From Flavobacteriaceae bacterium (GTDB lineage Bacteria > Bacteroidota > Bacteroidia > Flavobacteriales > Flavobacteriaceae): a DNA stretch of 12,699 nt. The stretch covers positions 1 through 12,699 of the forward strand of contig VMCW01000079.1 in the NCBI GenBank assembly GCA_008081175.1, written 5' to 3'. Shown here in pieces: positions 7,636-12,699 of the stretch. The translations under genes were made by a program, and so were the position numbers. Positions within the stretch are counted from its first letter, which is position 1, and every line of letters starts with the position of its first letter. The notes below the pieces were generated by a model that had not been told where the DNA came from, did not search any database, and saw nothing but the letters and a program-made list of their open reading frames with translations.

Positions 7636-8517
7636 ATGAAAAAAATAAGTCTGTTATTCGCTTTGTTTTTTTTGAACTGCAACCTGTCCGAAGTACCGGA
7701 TTCATCAGCAAATACATTTCCATTAACTCAGGATTTTAAAACATATTGGTTTGACGGAACAGCAGAAATCAGTAGCTATAAACTAATCCAATCACGCTAC
7801 AGCGAGCCAAGGGAAGGGAGTGCTGTACTGATCTATGTTACCGAAGATTTTTTGGCAGATGCGCAAGTCAAAGCCAATCAAAAGAGTGATAAAACCCAAA
7901 CGGTACTTAAACTAAATCGCACAAAAAACTTTTTGACTGGCATTTATCCCTATTCAATTATGAGCAGTGTTTTTTCTCGTTTAGGCCAAACTGCTCCTCT
8001 AGTAAAAACAACTACCTCCATCCAGGAGTGGTGTGGACAAACTTATCTACAACTTAACAGAAAAGAAGATATTAAGATTGAAAGTCATTCCTATTTTGAA
8101 GGTGAAGCAGATCAAACCCTGACCTTTCAAGAGGGGCTAACAGAAGATGAATTATGGATGTGGATTCGCACAAATCCCGATGAGCTCCCACAAGGAAAAC
8201 TAGAATTACTTCCAAATTTTGAATATCTACGGATGAATCACTTGCCCATAAAATGGTATCCCGCAGAAGCGGAACTAATTGAAAAAAATAGCGAAAAAGT
8301 CTATACCATTACTTTTCCAACCCTGCAACGTAAACTCTCCATCCATTTTGAGGCCGCACCTCCTTACCCTATATTAGCATGGAAAGAAACCGATTTACAA
8401 AATCCAAATCTTACCACTTATGCAAAACGAATAAAAACTTTAAAACTCCCCTATTGGAGATTAAATAATCTTGGAGAGGAACATTACAGAGATTCTTTGG
8501 GATTAAATCCGTTTTAA
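7636..8517 (+). CDS. Conserved exported (putative lipo-) protein downstream of maf, function unknown
   Basis: This protein has 293 residues from the ATG at 7636. An in-frame GTG at 7603 would extend it by 11 residues, but that hides the signal peptide and overlaps the maf stop. The N-terminus MKKISLLFALFFLNCNLSE is a clear export signal; C15 after FLN could be a relaxed lipobox cysteine. The mature part is mainly strands with few charged clusters and includes YWFDGTAEISSYKL, EGSAVLIYVTEDF and FLTGIYPYSIMSSVF, a pattern I associate with a Bacteroidota-restricted family of unknown function. Family members are sometimes named after Maf only because of gene proximity; no Maf signature is present. 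It lies 32 bases after maf and 1 base before the deacetylase gene, so it is co-transcribed with both. A role in the envelope is inferred from the signal peptide only. Confidence 0.75.
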   Translation: MKKISLLFALFFLNCNLSEVPDSSANTFPLTQDFKTYWFDGTAEISSYKLIQSRYSEPREGSAVLIYVTEDFLADAQVKANQKSDKTQTVLKLNRTKNFLTGIYPYSIMSSVFSRLGQTAPLVKTTTSIQEWCGQTYLQLNRKEDIKIESHSYFEGEADQTLTFQEGLTEDELWMWIRTNPDELPQGKLELLPNFEYLRMNHLPIKWYPAEAELIEKNSEKVYTITFPTLQRKLSIHFEAAPPYPILAWKETDLQNPNLTTYAKRIKTLKLPYWRLNNLGEEHYRDSLGLNPF

Positions 8518-8518
8518 A

Positions 8519-10519
8519 ATGAAGAATATCATAACAGCACTTCTGCTTGTAAGCTCCCAGTTCCATTTCAGTCAAGATGGAGCTCGTATCTATAAGAAAC
8601 TAAAAAAACTCAATACATTGAGTTCTGTATTGTATGTTGCAGCCCATCCAGACGATGAAAACACGCGCTTGATAGCTCTTTTTTCCAATCATTACAATGC
8701 GCAAACTGCCTATCTTTCAATGACTAGAGGAGATGGAGGGCAAAATCTTATTGGAACTGAACTTCGTGAAAGCTTGGGTCTTATCAGAACGCAAGAACTA
8801 CTGGAGGCTAGAAAAATAGACGGGGGACAGCAGTTTTTTACCACTGCAAATGATTTTGGCTATTCCAAGCATCCAGACGAAACCCTTAAAATATGGAATG
8901 AAAAAGAGGTCCTAGCGCAGATAGTCTATCGCATACGTGCTTTTAAACCCGATATAATCATTCACCGATTTGATCACAGAACTCCAGGAAGTACACATGG
9001 TCATCACACCAGTTCTGCTATCCTTAGTGAACGCGCTTTTAAGCTTGCAAACGACCCCAATGCCTTTCCAGAACAATTGAAATATGTAAGTTTATGGCAG
9101 CCCAAACGTCAGTTTTACAACACCTCCTGGTGGGCCTATGGCAGCAGAGCTCGATTCGAACAGGCAGATAAAAGTAATAGGATTGAATTAGAGAGCAATC
9201 CTGTGGATTTACTCTTGGGTCGAACCAATGCGGAAGTAGCTGCTCTCAGTAGAAGTCAACACAAGTCTCAAGGATTTGGAAGTGCTCCAGAATTGGGAAC
9301 TCAAAAGGAATACTTGGAATGGATCAATGGAAGCCAACCTAAAAATCAAGATCCCTTCGATGGCATAGACACCAGTTGGAATCGGGTTGAAGGTGGCGCT
9401 TTATTTCAAAAGCAAATAGATCAAATTAGCAGGTCTTTTGACATTGAAAAACCCTATGAAAGTGTACCCGCTTTAGTGGAATTATATCATTCGTTAAATC
9501 AACTAAAAGACAACCATTGGAAAACCATTAAACAAAAAGAAGTAACACAGTTGATCCAAGACTGTTTAGGTCTGAGATTGCAGTTTAATACTGCTCTAGA
9601 AAAGGGTGTTACAGCCACAGATCTTAACGTGTCTATTAAAGCTCTAAATCCCAGTCCTGTCTCAATTGGTCTAGAAAAAATAACGGGGAGTTTACAGCTT
9701 GACCCCAAGGAAGTTTTAAAACAAAATGAACTTTGGGAAACAGGTTTGACCTTCCTGGTACCCGATGTAACTACTGTGCCCTACTGGCTAACGTCAGAGG
9801 GAGATCTAGGAAATTACAACGTACAAAATGAAGCACTTAAAGGTCTACCTGAAACACCAAATCCTATTTTAATAGAGTTTCACTTATCTATAAATGGACG
9901 GAGAGTTTCCTTTGAGGTACCCCTCACTTACCGAACTACAGATCGTGTTGCTGGAGAGGTTGTTCAGAATTTTCAGGTAGTACCAAGAGCAACGACACAG
10001 CTGAGTGAAAAAGTACTTTTGTTTCAAAATCAAAATCCCAAAAAAGTACTTCTTCAGGTTCAAGCCCATGTGGAAAATTTTAAAGGTGAAGTGGAACTTC
10101 TCACTCCCAAAAATTGGTCGGTAAATCCTTCTAAACAAGAGGTATTCATAAAACAAGCAGGTGCAGTTCAAGAATTTGTTTTTGAAGTAACACCACCAGA
10201 AGGAAGCAGTACAGCTGTTCTTTCCTCCATAGTAAAAGAACGAGGCATCAACTATGGTATGTCCCTTGAAACCATTGATTACCCCCATATATCAAAACAA
10301 CACCTGCTACAACCAAACAAAGCAATAGCATCAAAAATTGACTTAAAAAGCAAAGTTCAAAAAGTAGCCTATCTAAAAGGGGCTGGCGATAAAGTTGCTG
10401 AAAACCTAAGAGCTATTGGTATTGAAGTAACCGAATTTGATCCAGAAAATTTACGATTAGAAGACCTTCTACCCTTCCCTACTTTAATAGTAGGTATTCG
10501 TGCCTTCAATGTACACTAG
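8519..10519 (+). CDS. Secreted PIG-L (LmbE-like) family deacetylase, truncated by an in-frame TAG
   Basis: This 666-residue product is probably a zinc-dependent N-deacetylase of N-acetylated sugars or glycoconjugates, exported by an N-terminal signal (ITALLLVSSQFHFSQ, to about residue 19). The catalytic domain holds the signature AAHPDDE (41-47), giving H43 and D46 as metal ligands and D45 as base, and HGHH (160-163), whose H163 supplies the third ligand. A middle region (about 355-470) and a strand-rich NEW3-like domain (about 475-580) follow. Next begins an alpha/beta domain resembling a GATase1/ThuA fold (VAYLKGAGDKVAENL, then TLIVGIRAFN). The frame stops at TAG 10517-10519 within that last domain; homologues that I recall are about 820 residues. 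The catalytic domain is intact, so partial activity is possible. It starts one base after the preceding gene. Confidence 0.85.
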   Translation: MKNIITALLLVSSQFHFSQDGARIYKKLKKLNTLSSVLYVAAHPDDENTRLIALFSNHYNAQTAYLSMTRGDGGQNLIGTELRESLGLIRTQELLEARKIDGGQQFFTTANDFGYSKHPDETLKIWNEKEVLAQIVYRIRAFKPDIIIHRFDHRTPGSTHGHHTSSAILSERAFKLANDPNAFPEQLKYVSLWQPKRQFYNTSWWAYGSRARFEQADKSNRIELESNPVDLLLGRTNAEVAALSRSQHKSQGFGSAPELGTQKEYLEWINGSQPKNQDPFDGIDTSWNRVEGGALFQKQIDQISRSFDIEKPYESVPALVELYHSLNQLKDNHWKTIKQKEVTQLIQDCLGLRLQFNTALEKGVTATDLNVSIKALNPSPVSIGLEKITGSLQLDPKEVLKQNELWETGLTFLVPDVTTVPYWLTSEGDLGNYNVQNEALKGLPETPNPILIEFHLSINGRRVSFEVPLTYRTTDRVAGEVVQNFQVVPRATTQLSEKVLLFQNQNPKKVLLQVQAHVENFKGEVELLTPKNWSVNPSKQEVFIKQAGAVQEFVFEVTPPEGSSTAVLSSIVKERGINYGMSLETIDYPHISKQHLLQPNKAIASKIDLKSKVQKVAYLKGAGDKVAENLRAIGIEVTEFDPENLRLEDLLPFPTLIVGIRAFNVH

Positions 10520-10975
10520 GAGCTGACTTTTAAAAATAAAATTTTATGGGATTTTGTTTCCCAAGGGGGAACTGTAATTGTTCAATACAACACAAGTCGG
10601 GGTTTTGATGCCTCTATTAGTGCTCCTTATCCTATCGAGCTCTCAAGAGACCGAGTTACCGATGAACAGGCAGAGGTTCGTTTCTTGAATCCACAACACC
10701 CCATTCTCAACTCGCCAAATAAGATCACAAGTGCGGACTTTGAGGGATGGGTACAGGAAAGAGGACTTTATTTCGCAAGCAACTGGGACAGCCGATTTGA
10801 ACCTCTCTTTTCCATGAATGATCTCGGTGAATCTCCAAAAAAAGGAAGTCTCCTTGTGGCGGATTACGGCAAGGGCAAATACATATTTACAGGTTTGAGC
10901 TTCTTTAGGGAATTGCCAGCAGGTGTACCGGGAGCCTATCGTTTGTTTGCAAACTTAATTTCTTACGGTCAATGA
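10520..10975 (+). pseudogene. C-terminal remainder of the PIG-L deacetylase beyond the in-frame TAG
   Basis: Reading on in the same frame after TAG 10517-10519 gives 151 codons without another stop, ending with TGA at 10973-10975. The encoded residues complete the alpha/beta domain that the upstream part begins: a helix with FKNKILWDFVSQGG, the strand TVIVQYNTSRG, and a terminal KGKYIFTGLSFFRELPAG segment typical of the ThuA/GATase1-like end of these proteins. There is no start codon with a believable initiation context near its beginning, so it is not an independent gene. Full length without the stop would be 818 residues. Only a single base separates TAG from GAG, AAG or CAG. Causes could be a recent nonsense mutation, a sequencing or assembly error, or, less likely, readthrough. 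Confidence 0.8.
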
Positions 10976-11058
10976 AACGAACGACCTATCAATTACTAGT
11001 TGGAATAAACATCCTCTACTGGATCGTCTTTTATCTCTTTATGATTCGATTTCGCTAA
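10972..11058 (+). CDS. 28-residue single-helix membrane micro-ORF
   Basis: This very short frame encodes MKRTTYQLLVGINILYWIVF followed by YLFMIRFR. It has basic residues at both ends and one hydrophobic helix of about 20 residues. Its ATG overlaps the deacetylase stop as ATGA (10972-10975), and its TAA overlaps the symporter start as TAATG (11056-11060). This exact fit between two genes, with coupling on both sides, is unlikely by chance and is the main support. I recognise no family. It could be a small membrane subunit or stabiliser of the symporter, or a leader whose translation is needed to start the symporter. No ribosome binding site is seen. Confidence 0.5.
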   Translation: MKRTTYQLLVGINILYWIVFYLFMIRFR

Positions 11059-12699
11059 TGGGACTTCTGGATTGGATCATACTGTTGAGTACTCTGGCTT
11101 TTATCGTTACATACGGTATCTGGAAAAACAACTCTCATAAAAATATTCAAGAGTACCTAAAAGGAGGTAACCAAGCCCGCTGGTGGACCGTTGGGCTTTC
11201 CGTTATGGCCACGCAAGCCAGCGCCATTACTTTTTTATCCACTCCTGGTCAGGCCTATCACGATGGAATGGGTTTTGTTCAGTTCTATTTTGGATTGCCA
11301 TTTGCAATGCTCATTATTTGTTTATTTTTCATTCCAGTGTACCACCGACTCAACGTTTATACAGCCTATGAGTTTCTGGAAAATCGTTTCAATCTCCAGG
11401 TACGTTCTTTAACTGCTATATTGTTTTTGATCCAGCGTGGGCTTGCCGCAGGTATTACGATCTACGCTCCTGCAATAATCCTTAGTGTGGTGTTGAATTG
11501 GGATTTAAAAGCGATGATCTTTGCTGTAGGAACTGTAGTGATCAGCTATACTTTGATTGGAGGTACAAAAGCAGTAAACGTAACCCAGAAACAGCAGATG
11601 TTCATTATTTTTCTTGGAATGTTTCTCGCTTTTGGCTACTTACTTTACCTCTTTCCACAAGGAATTTCTTTTTCAAAGGCACTTCAAATTGCTGGAAAAG
11701 CAGGAAAACTAGATGTTTTAGATTTTAGCTTGAACCTCAATAACCGTTACACCTTTTGGAGTGGCTTAACGGGCGGCTTATTTTTAGCCCTATCCTATTT
11801 TGGAACAGATCAATCGCAAGTACAGCGGTACCTCTCCGGAAAATCTCTCAAAGAAAGTCAAATGGGACTGATCATGAATGGAATCCTAAAGATCCCCATG
11901 CAGTTTTTCATTCTTTTGGTAGGAGTAATGGTTTTTATTTTTTATCAATTTGAGCCAGCTCCAATCAACTTTAATCCCAAAGCAGTGGTAGCAGTAAAAA
12001 ACTCTGCTGAAGCAGCTGCTTTTCAAAAACTTGAAATCGAAAACTTAAAAACACAAACTGAACTGAGATCAGCACTTTTAAAAGGAGAATCACATGATGA
12101 AATTCAAAAATTAAGTACTGCTGAATTGAATCAAAGAGAGCAAGCGAAAGAGCTGATTTTAAAAGCGAGTCCAGAACAAGAAACTAACGACAAAGACTAT
12201 GTGTTTATTACCTTCATAATCAATCATTTACCTTCAGGACTTATAGGCCTTCTCCTCGCTGTAATTTTCTCTGCTGCCATGAGCTCTACAGCTTCAGAAC
12301 TCAATGCACTAGCCGCCACAACCACAGTCGATTTGTATCAAAGAAATAAAAAAGGAAAATCTGCAAAACATTATGTTCTTGCTTCAAAAGGTTTTACTCT
12401 TGTTTGGGGTTTAATTGCCCTATTGTTTGCCAGTGTGGGCAACCTATTTGAAAATTTGATTCAACTGGTCAACATCATTGGTTCTCTTTTTTACGGTACT
12501 ATATTAGGTATATTCTTAGTGGCTATTTTTATCAAATACATCAAGGGAAAAGCGGTGTTTTGGGGCGCCTTACTCTCTGAATGTATCATCTTAATACTCT
12601 ATTTTCAAGATGTAGTTAGTTTTCTTTGGTTGAATCTTATAGGGGCTTTACTTACAGTATTCTTTAGTCTACTACTCCAAAAAGGTATGGGCAAGAAAT
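11058..12699 (+). CDS. Sodium:solute symporter (SSS/SLC5 family), 3' end cut by window edge
   Basis: This is a multi-helix inner-membrane transporter that couples uptake of an unknown solute to sodium entry. From the ATG at 11058, 547 codons are visible and the frame runs off the right edge. The first core helix contains MATQASAITFLSTPGQAYHDG (about 50-70), matching the SSS segment near the sodium site. Family features further on are GGTKAVNVTQKQQ (about 173-185), YFGTDQSQVQRYLSGKS, and FSAAMSSTASELNAL (404-418), whose serines S409/S410 align with the Na2-site helix. A hydrophilic stretch of about 77 residues (304-380), rich in Glu, Lys and Ala, interrupts the membrane region; such an insert appears in some Bacteroidota members. 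The start overlaps the micro-ORF stop. The deacetylase neighbour suggests a sugar-like substrate, but this is inference. Confidence 0.92.
   Translation, partial: MGLLDWIILLSTLAFIVTYGIWKNNSHKNIQEYLKGGNQARWWTVGLSVMATQASAITFLSTPGQAYHDGMGFVQFYFGLPFAMLIICLFFIPVYHRLNVYTAYEFLENRFNLQVRSLTAILFLIQRGLAAGITIYAPAIILSVVLNWDLKAMIFAVGTVVISYTLIGGTKAVNVTQKQQMFIIFLGMFLAFGYLLYLFPQGISFSKALQIAGKAGKLDVLDFSLNLNNRYTFWSGLTGGLFLALSYFGTDQSQVQRYLSGKSLKESQMGLIMNGILKIPMQFFILLVGVMVFIFYQFEPAPINFNPKAVVAVKNSAEAAAFQKLEIENLKTQTELRSALLKGESHDEIQKLSTAELNQREQAKELILKASPEQETNDKDYVFITFIINHLPSGLIGLLLAVIFSAAMSSTASELNALAATTTVDLYQRNKKGKSAKHYVLASKGFTLVWGLIALLFASVGNLFENLIQLVNIIGSLFYGTILGIFLVAIFIKYIKGKAVFWGALLSECIILILYFQDVVSFLWLNLIGALLTVFFSLLLQKGMGKK

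Noticed and set aside
9884..10288. A 134-codon minus-strand frame inside the deacetylase gene
   Set aside because: Its product is rich in Cys, Phe and Tyr as expected from reading the complement of AT-rich coding DNA; the sense strand encodes a recognisable NEW3-like region.
10517..10546. Recoding signal (selenocysteine, pyrrolysine or readthrough element) after the TAG
   Set aside because: Only a weak AT-only stem of about 5 base pairs (near 10531-10546) can be drawn, the context after TAG is not a known readthrough context, and amber is a normal stop in the nearby maf gene.
10685..10975. Independent small gene starting at the TTG at 10685
   Set aside because: It is in the same frame as the deacetylase and its sequence continues that protein's C-terminal domain, so it is a remnant of the same gene.
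11183..11953. Several short plus-strand frames that overlap the symporter
   Set aside because: The uninterrupted symporter frame from 11058 to the window end explains this region; the others are out of frame and Trp/Cys/Ser-rich.

Overview
The window looks like chromosomal DNA from a member of the Flavobacteriia (Bacteroidota). It is AT-rich by eye. Ribosome binding sites are weak or absent, and one perfect Bacteroidota-type -7 box (TAnnTTTG) precedes ccsBA. The gene set is also typical of the group: a fused CcsBA cytochrome c assembly protein of about 1045 residues, a DUF2520/KdsC-like/Maf cluster, and a large secreted PIG-L deacetylase beside a sodium:solute symporter. No tRNA, rRNA, CRISPR array, insertion sequence or prophage signal was seen. 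No stretch over about 115 bases lacks a gene.

Left part (1-5747). An arginase, whose 3' end is cut by the window edge, runs leftward from 859. It is divergent from a small TerB-domain protein (944-1363). A leftward block follows, read from right to left: a 95-residue three-helix membrane protein, ccsBA, a DUF6174-type lipoprotein, and a 72-residue two-helix membrane protein whose 3' end overlaps the terB-like gene by 20 bases. ccsBA is the main gene here: it moves haem across the membrane and attaches it to apocytochromes c (System II).

Right part (5748-12699). A tightly packed rightward block begins with a Rossmann/DUF2520 protein. It continues with a KdsC-like HAD phosphatase (11-base overlap), a Maf nucleotide pyrophosphatase (1-base gap), a conserved secreted or lipoprotein gene of unknown function, and a PIG-L family deacetylase (1-base gap). 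It ends with a 28-codon membrane micro-ORF and a sodium:solute symporter that runs off the window. The first three genes suggest cell-envelope sugar and nucleotide house-cleaning functions. The last genes look like a deacetylase/transporter unit.

The most notable observation is an in-frame TAG at 10517-10519 inside the deacetylase gene. The same frame stays open for another 151 codons, continues the same C-terminal fold, and ends exactly where the next gene starts. This is a nonsense mutation, a sequencing error or, less likely, readthrough. The second is the 28-residue micro-ORF, coupled to both neighbours by ATGA and TAATG overlaps. The third is a signal-peptide-like segment embedded at the CcsB/CcsA fusion junction. 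I did not find a convincing new multi-gene system; most of the window is ordinary core genome.
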